Source: Mesobacillus sp. S13 (GTDB taxonomy: Bacteria; Bacillota; Bacilli; Bacillales; Cytobacillaceae). From it: 64,000 bases of DNA. Below the pieces are notes generated by a model. It did no database searches. It saw only the letters and a list, made by a program, of their open reading frames with translations, and was not told the DNA's origin. Position numbers and translations under genes: made by a program. The stretch spans positions 3,801,001 through 3,865,000 of the forward strand of contig NZ_CP084622.1 in the NCBI RefSeq assembly GCF_020422885.1, written 5' to 3'. The number at the start of each line of letters is the position of its first letter. Within the stretch, counting starts at the first letter, position 1. Below are positions 17,100 to 25,233 of this stretch, one piece after another.

Positions 17100-18611
17100 T
17101 TATAAAGGTTTTCCTGCATCACTATTTGCATTAACCTTTTTTCGCCCTGTTACCAGTGGAACTAAAATAGTCAGCAAGCTCACAATGATCAGCGTCAGTG
17201 CGATTGGCTTATCCATAAAGATGCCTAGGCTTCCGTTTGATATTGTCAGCGTTTGCCTGAAGGCTTGTTCCATCATTCCACCAAGGATAAAGGCAAGAAT
17301 AAATGGTGCCGCCGGAAACGAGAACATCCTCATCAGGAATCCAATGATTCCAAATGCGACTAGCATATACAGGTCAAAGGTATTGAAGCTGATGGCATAT
17401 ACTCCAATCAAGCTGAAGATGATCACAAGTGAAATCAATAGCGGCCGTGGAATCCTGAGTACCCTCGCGATGTAAGGAATCAACGGAAGGTTAAGGATCA
17501 ATAGGAAAATGTTCCCGACATACATACTAGCAATGATCCCCCAAAATACTTCTGGACGGTCTTGAATCAACAATGGACCTGGCTGTACACCGAGTACTAA
17601 AAATGCTCCCAGCAGAACAGCTGTTGTTCCCGAACCTGGGATGCCCAGGCTGAGGAGCGGAACAAATGCTCCTCCTGTAGCAGCATTATTCGCTGTTTCA
17701 GGAGCTGCCAAGCCTTTTATAGAGCCTTTCCCAAATTCTTCTGGTTTTTTGGACAGCTTCTTTTCGGTGATATAAGCAATGAACGAAGCGATTGTTGCTC
17801 CAGCCCCTGGCAAGACACCGATAAGGAATCCCAGAAAAGACTGCCTTGCCATCGGCCCGCTCATTTCCTTTACATCTTCCTTCGACAAACGAAGGCTGCC
17901 AATCTCTTTATTGTCACTCATTGAACTGTCTTTTCGATTTAAGACGAGTGTACTGACTTCTGCAAGAGCAAATAACCCAAGCGCGATGACCAGGAAGTCA
18001 ATCCCCTCAAGGAGATTCGGGTTCCCGAAAGTGAACCTGCTTGTCCCTGTCTGGCTGTCGATCCCGATTGTAACGACCATGAAACCAAGCGTCGCTGAGA
18101 TGAATGCCTTGATGGTTGACCCATCAGATAAACTTGAAATGGCAGTCAGGCCCAGGAACATGAGGGCAAAGTATTCTGCTGGACCGAACGATACTGCAAC
18201 AGCTGATAAAATTGGCGTGAATAACATGAGCAGAATGACACTGACTGTCCCCCCTGTAAAAGAGGCAATTGCCGCAATGGCAAGCGCCTTTCCTGCTTTT
18301 CCCTGCTGGGCCATCGGGTATCCATCAAACGCTGTCGCGACTGTCCCGGCAACACCCGGAGCGTTTAGAAGAATCGAGGAACTTGAACCTCCAAAGATGG
18401 CACCATAATAAACCCCGGCCATCATGACCAATGCTACCGTCGGATCCATCGTGTAAGTGATCGGGATCATGATCGCGATCGCACTGATTGGACCCAATCC
18501 TGGCATCATTCCGATGAATGTACCTACAAAAACACCGATAAATACGAACAGGATTCCCTCTAAGCTAAAAGCCACCTGAAATCCTGACATTAAACCTTGA
18601 AATGCATCCAT
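17100..18611 (-). CDS. tctA: Tripartite tricarboxylate transporter, large permease TctA
   Basis: A 503-residue membrane protein with about 11-12 hydrophobic segments, the large subunit of the secondary TTT carrier for citrate-like acids. Family stretches: GTFIGMMPGLGPISAIAIM near residue 30, MAGVYYGAIFGGSSSSILLN near 65, and the internal repeat GVLPGAGATIASF and LGIPGSGTTAVLLGAF. Strong AAGGAGGG before ATG 18611. It is last in tctC-tctB-tctA and works with TctB in the membrane and TctC outside. Confidence 0.93.
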   Translation of the reverse strand: MDAFQGLMSGFQVAFSLEGILFVFIGVFVGTFIGMMPGLGPISAIAIMIPITYTMDPTVALVMMAGVYYGAIFGGSSSSILLNAPGVAGTVATAFDGYPMAQQGKAGKALAIAAIASFTGGTVSVILLMLFTPILSAVAVSFGPAEYFALMFLGLTAISSLSDGSTIKAFISATLGFMVVTIGIDSQTGTSRFTFGNPNLLEGIDFLVIALGLFALAEVSTLVLNRKDSSMSDNKEIGSLRLSKEDVKEMSGPMARQSFLGFLIGVLPGAGATIASFIAYITEKKLSKKPEEFGKGSIKGLAAPETANNAATGGAFVPLLSLGIPGSGTTAVLLGAFLVLGVQPGPLLIQDRPEVFWGIIASMYVGNIFLLILNLPLIPYIARVLRIPRPLLISLVIIFSLIGVYAISFNTFDLYMLVAFGIIGFLMRMFSFPAAPFILAFILGGMMEQAFRQTLTISNGSLGIFMDKPIALTLIIVSLLTILVPLVTGRKKVNANSDAGKPL

Positions 18612-18625
18612 GATCTACCCTCCTT

Positions 18626-19084
18626 TTACAACGGGATAATTCCTGCTGGCAAATTAATTTTCAAAAGATAGTTGAATAGTCCATATATAACTAGAGAAAA
18701 TGCAATCGAAACAATTGCATTGGCTACATGCTTCTTATATCCGAGGAATATTGAACATCCAAAAATAAATAAGGCAGTCATGAGTAAAAACCCGACGATT
18801 TCTAATAGAAAAATATAAATTAAGATAAAAACAAGAACGGACAATAATAATAAAACATTCTCTTTGGTAATGGTTCGCTTAAGCTTTTCCGCTTCAGTCT
18901 CTTCTTTTTTATCAAAATATAAAAGAACTGCGAAAAACAGCAATAGCAATCCTAAACCCTTAGGCACGACATCCGCATCAATGATGGCGTTGGGGTATTT
19001 CGGCAGATTATAGCTTAATACCAAATAGAAACCTGCTAGTATTGCCAGGATTACGGCAATTTTTTGATTGATCCTGCTTAGCAA
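18626..19084 (-). CDS. tctB: Tripartite tricarboxylate transporter, small permease TctB
   Basis: A 152-residue protein with four hydrophobic segments, as usual for TctB. The sequence between helices 2 and 3 is charged (FDKKEETEAEKLKRTITKE). It ends 14 bases before tctA. Sequence conservation in this family is low, so the call rests on length, topology and its place between tctC and tctA. Confidence 0.88.
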   Translation of the reverse strand: MLSRINQKIAVILAILAGFYLVLSYNLPKYPNAIIDADVVPKGLGLLLLFFAVLLYFDKKEETEAEKLKRTITKENVLLLLSVLVFILIYIFLLEIVGFLLMTALFIFGCSIFLGYKKHVANAIVSIAFSLVIYGLFNYLLKINLPAGIIPL

Positions 19085-19109
19085 TGGTGGTCACCTCTTT
19101 TAATAGAAT

Positions 19110-19185
19110 GAAAGATAGAACAGGCATGACTGCTCTATCTTTCGAATTGGCTCTTTCGCACTTCAGTCAGAAGTCAAAAAGAGCC
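19110..19185 (-). other. Two stem-loops between tctC and tctB
   Basis: GAAAGATAGA / TCTATCTTTC (19110-19119, 19134-19143) and GGCTCTTT / AAAGAGCC (19149-19156, 19178-19185) are perfect inverted repeats. They lie between the binding-protein gene and the permease genes and could act as a partial terminator or protect the tctC message, giving more receptor than permease. Confidence 0.6.
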
Positions 19186-19209
19186 CTGAATTAAGTTCCT
19201 TGCCGAGAG

Positions 19210-20220
19210 TTAGCGAGCCAACCCTAACTCTTCAAGAAGCTTTTGCATGTCTTCTGCTTCTTTTTTCAAGAACTCGCTGTATTCTTCGCTATCCATGTAA
19301 AGTTCGCCCCATCCATATTTCTTGCGGATTTCATCCCATGCTGGAGAGTCGCTTAATTCCTTGAATTTTTCTTCATAATACTTAACTGCAGCAGGATCCA
19401 TTCCTGGTGGTCCAAAGAAGCCTCTCCAGTTTACAAACGTTTCATCAATTCCCTGTTCCTTTGCTGTTTGGAAGTCAGATAGAACTTCTCCTTCCAATCT
19501 TTCTTCAGAAGTGATACCAAGAACCTTGATTTTACCTGCTCTTACTTGTTCAATTGTTTCAGCAACGCCAGTTGTATAAACATCCACACTTCCATTTAAT
19601 ACAGCTGTTAAACCGCCTGCATCAGGGTCAGAGATATACTTGATTTTTTTTACATCAACGCCCGCAGCCTTAGCAATTTTCACGAACTGCATATGGTCCA
19701 TACTGCCTGGTGACGACGTTCCAATAACGCTGACGCTTGCCGGATCCTTCTTCATGTCTTCAAAAAGATCGTTCAGGTTATTCCATTTTGCATCCGCTTT
19801 AACAACGAAAGCACCATAGTCTGCGATTACGTTCGCTAGCGGAGTGAAGTCTTCATACCCGTACTCCGACTGCCCGTTTAAAGGAACTAAAATTAATGGT
19901 GGAGAAGCTACGAACATATTATGCTCGCTATCTTTCTTACCAGCGATATAAGCCCAGCCAATCGCTCCGCCTCCACCTGCTTTGTTCACTACCGGCAGGC
20001 GCTGATCAATGATTTTCTCCTGTTCGAAAACTTGTGAAGCCATACGTGCAGTTGTATCCCAACCGCCGCCAGGTCCAGCTGGTGCCGTAATTTCTATCGG
20101 CTTAGTCGGTTTCCATTCCCCATTTTCCCCTGTAGCACCGCCCTCGCCAGATGACTGGTTCGAACATCCTGCTGCCAGCAGCATTGTGAACGCTGCAGCC
20201 GTCGCTAAAAACTTTTTCAT
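19210..20220 (-). CDS. tctC: Tricarboxylate-binding lipoprotein TctC
   Basis: A 336-residue Bug/TctC-type receptor. Signal peptide ends at LLAAGCSNQ. The substrate-binding loop AGPGGGWDTTARMASQ at residues ~50-65 and WRGFFGPPGMD near 270 are family hallmarks. It captures a citrate-like acid outside and hands it to TctAB. ATG after AAGGGGGAAAC. First gene of the transporter operon; a perfect cre site lies 65 bases upstream. Confidence 0.92.
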   Translation of the reverse strand: MKKFLATAAAFTMLLAAGCSNQSSGEGGATGENGEWKPTKPIEITAPAGPGGGWDTTARMASQVFEQEKIIDQRLPVVNKAGGGGAIGWAYIAGKKDSEHNMFVASPPLILVPLNGQSEYGYEDFTPLANVIADYGAFVVKADAKWNNLNDLFEDMKKDPASVSVIGTSSPGSMDHMQFVKIAKAAGVDVKKIKYISDPDAGGLTAVLNGSVDVYTTGVAETIEQVRAGKIKVLGITSEERLEGEVLSDFQTAKEQGIDETFVNWRGFFGPPGMDPAAVKYYEEKFKELSDSPAWDEIRKKYGWGELYMDSEEYSEFLKKEAEDMQKLLEELGLAR

Positions 20221-20284
20221 TTTGTTTCCCCCTTATAAATCTTCTTCCATCCTTAACCGCTATATTAATTCAGAATAATTAAAA

Positions 20285-20298
20285 TGTAACCGTTTACA
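20285..20298 (-). promoter_or_regulatory. CcpA cre site upstream of tctCBA
   Basis: On the minus strand TGTAAACGGTTACA matches the consensus TGWAANCGNTNWCA at every position. Its place just ahead of tctC suggests that glucose represses the carrier through CcpA. Confidence 0.75.
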
Positions 20299-20366
20299 AT
20301 TTTACTTCCATAAAAAACTTTGTGGATGTTTTGTTCATTTTGTTCACGGAAGCGGTATCGATTACA

Positions 20367-20396
20367 TAAAAAAACATCTCCCGTAAAAGGAGATGT
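20367..20396 (-). terminator. Terminator after response regulator gene
   Basis: ACATCTCC (20374-20381) and GGAGATGT (20389-20396); minus-strand transcripts end in a run of T. It separates the regulatory operon from tctCBA. Confidence 0.88.
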
Positions 20397-20397
20397 C

Positions 20398-21069
20398 TTA
20401 AACCATATAGTATTTTCGCTCTGGTCTTCCAACGATTCCGTATTCTAATTCAGCTCTAGCTTTCCCTATGGAAATTAAATATTCCAAATACCTTCTGGCT
20501 GTCGTTCTTGAAGCGCCTAACTGCTCACCTAAAAGCTCAGCATTTATGCCGCTTGAAAGCATGCTCAAGGTTTCTTCAACTTTTCCAAGAGTTAACGGGT
20601 CGATTCCTTTTGGCAGAAGGTCGGATACCGGTTCAGCTTGCACGCCAGTGATCACCTTGTCGATGATTGCCTGATTGAATTCCTCATTGGATTCCATCAG
20701 TCGCCTGCGCCTGACCACCTTTTCGATAGCTTCCCTGAATCGTTCGAAAGTGGCTGGCTTAACGATATAATCTACTACTCCATTGCGTATTGATGGCTCC
20801 ACCACTTTCCGTTCTGTAGAAGCAGTAATCAGGATAATATCCAAATTCTCGAATCGTTTTCTTAAGGCTGGCAGTATGGATACACCGTTTTTGTCGGGAA
20901 GATAATTATCCAGCAGCAACACATCTACTTCCTTAGTTTCCAGCAGGTCAATCGCTTCCCTGGCATTCAATGCTTTACCTGCGACCGTGACTCCCTCGAT
21001 TTTTTCTAAAAACTGTTCATGGATTGACGCAACCCTGAAATCATCTTCTGCAATAGCTGCCTTGATCAT
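20398..21069 (-). CDS. Response regulator, CitT/DctR family
   Basis: A 223-residue regulator. The receiver domain (1-120) has the acidic pocket AEDD, the phospho-acceptor Asp in VLLLDNYLPDKNG near residue 54, and Lys in IVKPATF. A helix-turn-helix region (about 175-215, GEQLGASRTTARRYLEYL) binds DNA. It follows its kinase gene by 44 bases and stands just upstream of tctCBA, which is the probable target, activated when tricarboxylate is sensed. Confidence 0.9.
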   Translation of the reverse strand: MIKAAIAEDDFRVASIHEQFLEKIEGVTVAGKALNAREAIDLLETKEVDVLLLDNYLPDKNGVSILPALRKRFENLDIILITASTERKVVEPSIRNGVVDYIVKPATFERFREAIEKVVRRRRLMESNEEFNQAIIDKVITGVQAEPVSDLLPKGIDPLTLGKVEETLSMLSSGINAELLGEQLGASRTTARRYLEYLISIGKARAELEYGIVGRPERKYYMV

Positions 21070-21113
21070 TCCACCACCCCTTTTCCCTGTTAGATGTCCA
21101 ATCTTCGATAAGT

Positions 21114-22715
21114 CTAATTTGCAGTACTGAATCTCTTTTTCGGCAGGTAAACGGTCAATACCGATCCTGTGCCAGGCTTGGATTCTACCTCAACGTTTCC
21201 ATCCAGTTTATCGATTGCCTGTTTTACGATTGCCAGACCATATCCACGGTTTTCCTCGCCCTTTGTGGAAAAGCCCGTCTCAAATATCTTATCTGTCTCA
21301 TGGAGTGAGATACCTGATCCATTGTCGTATACTTCAATGATCAAATCCTCACCTAGGTCAATCGCAAAAAATGTCACTTCCCCATCTTTGCTTCCTTCCA
21401 CAGCATCAAAGGCATTGTCAATGAGATTTCCGATGATCGATATAACATCAGTGTAGGGAATATGTGCGGGCAGCGGACCCATACTGCTATTCTCATCTAT
21501 GACAAAATGAATTTTTTTCTCTGAAGCTTTCCCCAGTTTGCCTAATAAAAGTGCCTGTATTTTCGTATCGAAGATTTGGTCAAAAATGATTTTATTTTGA
21601 CTTTCATGAACTTCTGATTCTGCCTGAATCATTTCTATAGCCTCATCATGCTTACCCAATTGAAGCAGACCTGACAGCACATAAAGCTTGTTGGAAAATT
21701 CATGTGTTTGTGCCCGTAAATCCTCGGAATACCTCTGCACTTCACTCAGAGTTTCGAGCATTTTATTGATCTCTGTTTTATCTCGGAATGTAGATACCAC
21801 ACCGATTACTTCACCATTTTCAATAATTGGTGTCCGATTGATGATCATATCTCTATTCCTTAAGGTGATTTCATGATCACGGTCCGGCTTTCCCGATTCC
21901 AGTACACTATACACACCGGTATTGGGGATGATACTCTCAATCTTTTGATTCACGCTGTCTTCTTGTATATCCAATAGTTCTTTAGCAGACTGATTAATCA
22001 TTGTTATGTATCCATTTTTATCAACCGAGATAATGCCTTCTTTTATGGAATAAAGTATGGCATTTCGCTCAAGATACAGGGACGTCATCTCATGCGGCTC
22101 CAGGCCTAGGGTTGTCCTCCGAATATTCTTAGCCAATAGATAGCTTGCAATAATACCGATCATGACGACGATCAGGGAAATGAAACCTATTTCTTTTCCT
22201 CTCTGAAAAGCATCCTCCCTTAAGTCAGCAATCATATAGCCGACTGATACGATGCCGACAATCTCACCTTGCTGATTCCGGATCGGGCCTTTTCCCCTGA
22301 TTGACTGTCCTAGTGAACCTTTCGCCTTAGAGATATAAAATTCACCTTTTAATGCCGGACTGTTGTCTCCTCCTATCATTGTCAATCCAAGTTTCTTCTC
22401 ATCTGGATGAGCATATCTCAGTCCATCTTTATTCCCGATAACGATGAATTGGGCCCCAGTTTCCCGTCTAATTTGATTCATGAGTGGCTGAAGAGTCTTC
22501 GAGGGATCCTCCTCCTCAAAAGCTCTAATTACAGTAGGCATTGATGATACCGTTCTTGCTAATTGAAGAGCCTGGTTTCCCCTTTGCTTTTCAACCTGCT
22601 TGTATTCAATCACCAGTGATATTGCCAGGAAAATGAAGATGATAAACACTGTATTAATAATGTTAGAGCCGATGATTTTTGTTTGCAGGGACATTTGATG
22701 CTTTTTCTTTTTCAT
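21114..22715 (-). CDS. Sensor histidine kinase, CitA/DcuS family
   Basis: A 533-residue membrane sensor. Domains: membrane segment ~12-34; extracytoplasmic PAS-like (PDC) sensor ~35-170 with FIVIGNKDGLRYAHPD and the GYMIADL end; second membrane segment ~172-195; cytoplasmic PAS ~215-315; SpoOB-type dimerisation domain with the phospho-His in AQTHEFSNKLYVLSGLL; HATPase ~420-530 with NLIDNAFDAV and GYGLAIVK. Such kinases sense citrate or dicarboxylates directly. Operon with the response regulator. Confidence 0.92.
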   Translation of the reverse strand: MKKKKHQMSLQTKIIGSNIINTVFIIFIFLAISLVIEYKQVEKQRGNQALQLARTVSSMPTVIRAFEEEDPSKTLQPLMNQIRRETGAQFIVIGNKDGLRYAHPDEKKLGLTMIGGDNSPALKGEFYISKAKGSLGQSIRGKGPIRNQQGEIVGIVSVGYMIADLREDAFQRGKEIGFISLIVVMIGIIASYLLAKNIRRTTLGLEPHEMTSLYLERNAILYSIKEGIISVDKNGYITMINQSAKELLDIQEDSVNQKIESIIPNTGVYSVLESGKPDRDHEITLRNRDMIINRTPIIENGEVIGVVSTFRDKTEINKMLETLSEVQRYSEDLRAQTHEFSNKLYVLSGLLQLGKHDEAIEMIQAESEVHESQNKIIFDQIFDTKIQALLLGKLGKASEKKIHFVIDENSSMGPLPAHIPYTDVISIIGNLIDNAFDAVEGSKDGEVTFFAIDLGEDLIIEVYDNGSGISLHETDKIFETGFSTKGEENRGYGLAIVKQAIDKLDGNVEVESKPGTGSVLTVYLPKKRFSTAN

Positions 22716-22957
22716 GACTCCCCCGATGGAATTTATTATAAATCTATTAATATTCTAATAATTTTTGCTATTCTTGTCACCCTAATCAATCAAGTTTGCA
22801 GACCATGACTTTTTTACATTGATGATGGTTATGAATTAATGCTGTTAAAAGTGTCGATATCCCAAGTGGTTATCCTGCTGTCGTTTGTTTGTATGTACAT
22901 GACCGGGGAATACTGTTAAAGGGCTCCATTGGAAAACCTCGATTGACCATTTAGCTT
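22716..22957. other. Spacer ahead of 52-bp array
   Basis: No gene is seen. The last 40 bases (from 22916, TTAAAGGGCTCCATTGG) look like a decayed, shorter copy of the unit repeated downstream. Confidence 0.5.
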
Positions 22958-23229
22958 TTAGAAGGGCTCTATCGAACAATTCCATCGGCCTTTTCACAAT
23001 TTTTGTCCGTTAGAAGAGCTCTATTGGACAATTCCATCGGCCTTTCCGTAATTTTTGTCCATTAGAATAGCTCTATCGGACAATTCCATCGGCGTTTCCG
23101 TAATTTTTGTCCATTAAAAGGGCTCTATCGGACAATTCCATCGGCCTTTTCACAATTTTTGTCCATTAGAAGGGCTCTATCGGACAATTCCATCGGAGTT
23201 TTCACAATTTTTGTCCATTAGAAGGGCTC
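22958..23229. repeat. Tandem array, five 52-bp units plus a partial sixth
   Basis: Units begin at 22958, 23010, 23062, 23114, 23166 and (partial) 23218, exactly 52 bp apart. Each holds TTAGAAGGGCTCTATC, GGACAATTCCATCGG and CACAATTTTTGTCC, with a few substitutions between copies. TTGTCC of one unit, TAGA-AGGGC-TCTA and GGACAA of the next form a 10-bp stem with a small internal loop, so the array is a string of hairpins. Non-coding, between a sensor kinase gene and a monooxygenase gene. Confidence 0.9.
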
Positions 23230-23322
23230 AAGCGCTCTTTTATAGATAGTGGCCATTAGTATCCACTCTTTTCACAATTTGTTTTCATTGTGGAGAAAGC
23301 AACCATATAGCGGGGTGTTAAA

Positions 23323-24315
23323 ATGAAATTGAGTGTACTTGACCAATCTGTTATCAGCAAGGGGGATACTGCTGGCCAGGCATTAAGGAATACGGTTAAG
23401 CTGGCACAAATCACGGAAGACCTTGGATATACCAGGTTCTGGGTGGCTGAACATCATAATACCAATGGCATCGCTGGTTCTTCACCGGAAGTACTGATTT
23501 CCCATATAGCGTCCATGACGAAAAAAATCCGGGTAGGATCCGGAGGTGTGCTTCTCCCGCAATACAGTCCATATAAGGTCGCGGAAAATTTCAAGATGCT
23601 GGAAACCTTGTTCCCAAATCGGATTGACGCTGGACTCGGACGGTCTCCTGGCGGGTCAGCGACAACAAGGCTTGCCTTGACTGATGGGATGAGGAAGAGC
23701 TTAAACGAATTTCCGAGACAAGTTAAAGATCTTCAGGGATTTTTAAGAAATGAACTATCCAGCGACCATCCATATCATCAGGTCAAAGCCTATCCTGAGG
23801 GACCTTGTTCTACTGAATTATGGTTATTAGGAATAACGCACAGAGGTGCAAGACTTGCTGCGGAACTAGGAACAGCTTTTACATACGGTCATTTCATTAC
23901 GCCTGTTAATGGCAAAAGGTCCCTGGAACAATATTATCGGGAGTTTCAGCCTTCGGCATTACTTCATAAGCCTAAAGCAAATGTCTGTGTTTTCGTCGTT
24001 TGCGCAGAAACAGAGGAAAAGGCTGAAGAATTGGCCTTGAGCCAGGATTTATGGCTTTTGCGGGTTGAAAAAGGAATGGACACCAGAATTCCCTCGCTGG
24101 AAGAGGCAAAAAATGCTCCGCTTACTTCTAGCGACCGATCCAAGATCCTGGAAAATCGAAAGCGGATGATCATTGGCACTCCAACAAAAGTGAAGGACGA
24201 ACTTTTGAGGCTTGGTGAGGTGTACAGAACTGATGAATTCATGATAATCAATAATCTGTATAGCTTTGAGGAAAAGGTGAATACCTATGCTTTGTTGGCT
24301 GACTCTCTGCTTTAA
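23323..24315 (+). CDS. Luciferase-like FMN-dependent monooxygenase (MsnO8 group)
   Basis: A 330-residue cytoplasmic TIM-barrel flavoenzyme. MKLSVLDQSVISKGDTAGQA, the RFWVAEHHNTNGIAGSSPEV stretch at residues ~38-57, VGSGGVLLPQYSPYKVAE and GLGRSPGG identify the LLM class, subgroup with no known substrate. The ribosome site is weak (GGGGTG). The gene stands alone, after a repeat array and before a terminator, so context does not reveal the substrate. Confidence 0.88.
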   Translation: MKLSVLDQSVISKGDTAGQALRNTVKLAQITEDLGYTRFWVAEHHNTNGIAGSSPEVLISHIASMTKKIRVGSGGVLLPQYSPYKVAENFKMLETLFPNRIDAGLGRSPGGSATTRLALTDGMRKSLNEFPRQVKDLQGFLRNELSSDHPYHQVKAYPEGPCSTELWLLGITHRGARLAAELGTAFTYGHFITPVNGKRSLEQYYREFQPSALLHKPKANVCVFVVCAETEEKAEELALSQDLWLLRVEKGMDTRIPSLEEAKNAPLTSSDRSKILENRKRMIIGTPTKVKDELLRLGEVYRTDEFMIINNLYSFEEKVNTYALLADSLL

Positions 24316-24325
24316 TTGACTTTCT

Positions 24326-24348
24326 GAAAGGGGGAAGAGCCCCCTTTC
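24326..24348 (+). terminator. Terminator after monooxygenase gene
   Basis: GAAAGGGGG (24326-24334) and CCCCCTTTC (24340-24348), loop AAGAG. The following tract (CATTATTCCTTT) is moderately T-rich. It also lies directly past the stop of the convergent small gene. Confidence 0.75.
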
Positions 24349-24350
24349 CA

Positions 24351-24470
24351 TTATTCCTTTAAATCTTTTTTAGTCATTCCGCTTCGAATATTCACATCTT
24401 TGGAGATGTTATGCTCTTTATTGTTAGGGTATTTGTTTTTCCGTTCGCGGTTGTCATTGCGATTTGTCAT
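24351..24470 (-). CDS. Small basic hypothetical protein, 39 residues
   Basis: ATG 24470 after AGAGGG; product begins MTNRNDNRERKNKYPNNKEH, rich in Asn, Lys and Arg, without signal or membrane segment. It follows another small gene by 15 bases, likely co-transcribed. It recalls small Bacillus spore-type proteins in composition only; not identified. Confidence 0.6.
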   Translation of the reverse strand: MTNRNDNRERKNKYPNNKEHNISKDVNIRSGMTKKDLKE

Positions 24471-24485
24471 GGCGATCCCTCTTTC

Positions 24486-24614
24486 CTATTTTTTTCGGCT
24501 CTTTCCAGAATTGATGTCCTGGTCATTTCCTAACTCACCGTTTGTCCGGCCTTTTTCTTTTGCGATCTTTCCGCCGAGCCTTACATTTGGCTGGCTGATT
24601 TCTTTTTCATTCAT
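24486..24614 (-). CDS. Small hypothetical protein, 42 residues
   Basis: ATG 24614 after GGGGGTGAC; begins MNEKEISQPNVRLGGKIAKE and ends Lys-rich. Hydrophilic, probably unstructured. Upstream member of a two-gene unit with the 39-residue protein. Family not recognised. Confidence 0.6.
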   Translation of the reverse strand: MNEKEISQPNVRLGGKIAKEKGRTNGELGNDQDINSGKSRKK

Positions 24615-24752
24615 GTTTGTCACCCCCAGTTTTAAGATGCTCAAATTTCAGATAAAAATTTATTTTCATTGCGCCTTACTGCTGTTATACAATATAATAA
24701 TTTTAGATAAACTGTTATATAACAAACTTTTATAAAGGAGAGGGAGAAAGCA

Positions 24753-25076
24753 ATGACGAAAACGGATGCGATTGCACGGAGGATTTTAGGGTGGAAGCTG
24801 AACAGATGGGACCGCTGGTTCGATTATGAAAAAGGTGTTTTCATTAATGACTCTGAATTCCAGCCGGAACAAAACCTGGTTCACGCGATGCTGATTGTCG
24901 AGCGATTGGAGAAACTGGGCTATAGCTTTTCATCCAATGGTGTTTCCGAGGCTGCTTTTAACCAATTCAAAGGGACTGGGGAAAATTTGCCTGAGGCCAT
25001 CACGAATGCCGCCTATGCAATCATTGAAAATGACTCAGTAATCTCAAGTTCATCTTTGTGGCGCAAGCTGTCTTAA
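24753..25076 (+). CDS. Hypothetical protein with phage-type ABA-sandwich domain (BC1872-like)
   Basis: A 107-residue soluble protein. The pattern ARRILGWKLNRWDRWFDYEK, then FQPEQNLVHAMLIVERLEKLG and ITNAAYAIIEN resembles the BC1872/phage ABA sandwich family, which is common in phages and on Bacillus chromosomes without a known role. Strong AAGGAGAGGG before ATG. Monocistronic; followed by a bidirectional terminator. The family name is from memory of its motif. Confidence 0.7.
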   Translation: MTKTDAIARRILGWKLNRWDRWFDYEKGVFINDSEFQPEQNLVHAMLIVERLEKLGYSFSSNGVSEAAFNQFKGTGENLPEAITNAAYAIIENDSVISSSSLWRKLS

Positions 25077-25084
25077 ATCATACA

Positions 25085-25119
25085 AAAAGAGCTGTCATCC
25101 GTGAGATGACAGCTCTTTT
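25085..25119. terminator. Bidirectional terminator
   Basis: AAAAGAGCTGTCATC (25085-25099) and GATGACAGCTCTTTT (25105-25119) form a perfect 15-bp stem between convergent genes. Confidence 0.93.
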
Positions 25120-25123
25120 GAAT

Positions 25124-25222
25124 TTATTCCACTTTTTCGTCCTTCCCTGCCAGCCAGAATGACGCAGCAATCGATGCGATAATGACAATGAAAGGTGCGT
25201 AAAACATTGTGAATTCAGCCAT
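25124..25222 (-). CDS. cydS: Cytochrome bd oxidase small subunit CydS
   Basis: A 32-residue single-helix protein: MAEFTMFYAPFIVIIASIAA then SFWLAGKDEKVE. The ATG at 25222 follows TAGGAGG. Sequence pattern, length and position right after cydB match the CydS subunit found in Bacillaceae bd oxidases (33 residues in Geobacillus), which packs near heme b in CydA. Confidence 0.88.
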   Translation of the reverse strand: MAEFTMFYAPFIVIIASIAASFWLAGKDEKVE

Positions 25223-25233
25223 TTTCCAACCTC

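Noticed and set aside
17779..18408. 209-codon plus-strand frame opposite tctA
   Set aside because: Shadow of the tctA coding frame; no ribosome site, composition atypical.
22958..23229. CRISPR array
   Set aside because: The full 52-bp unit is repeated; there are no unique spacers and no cas genes.
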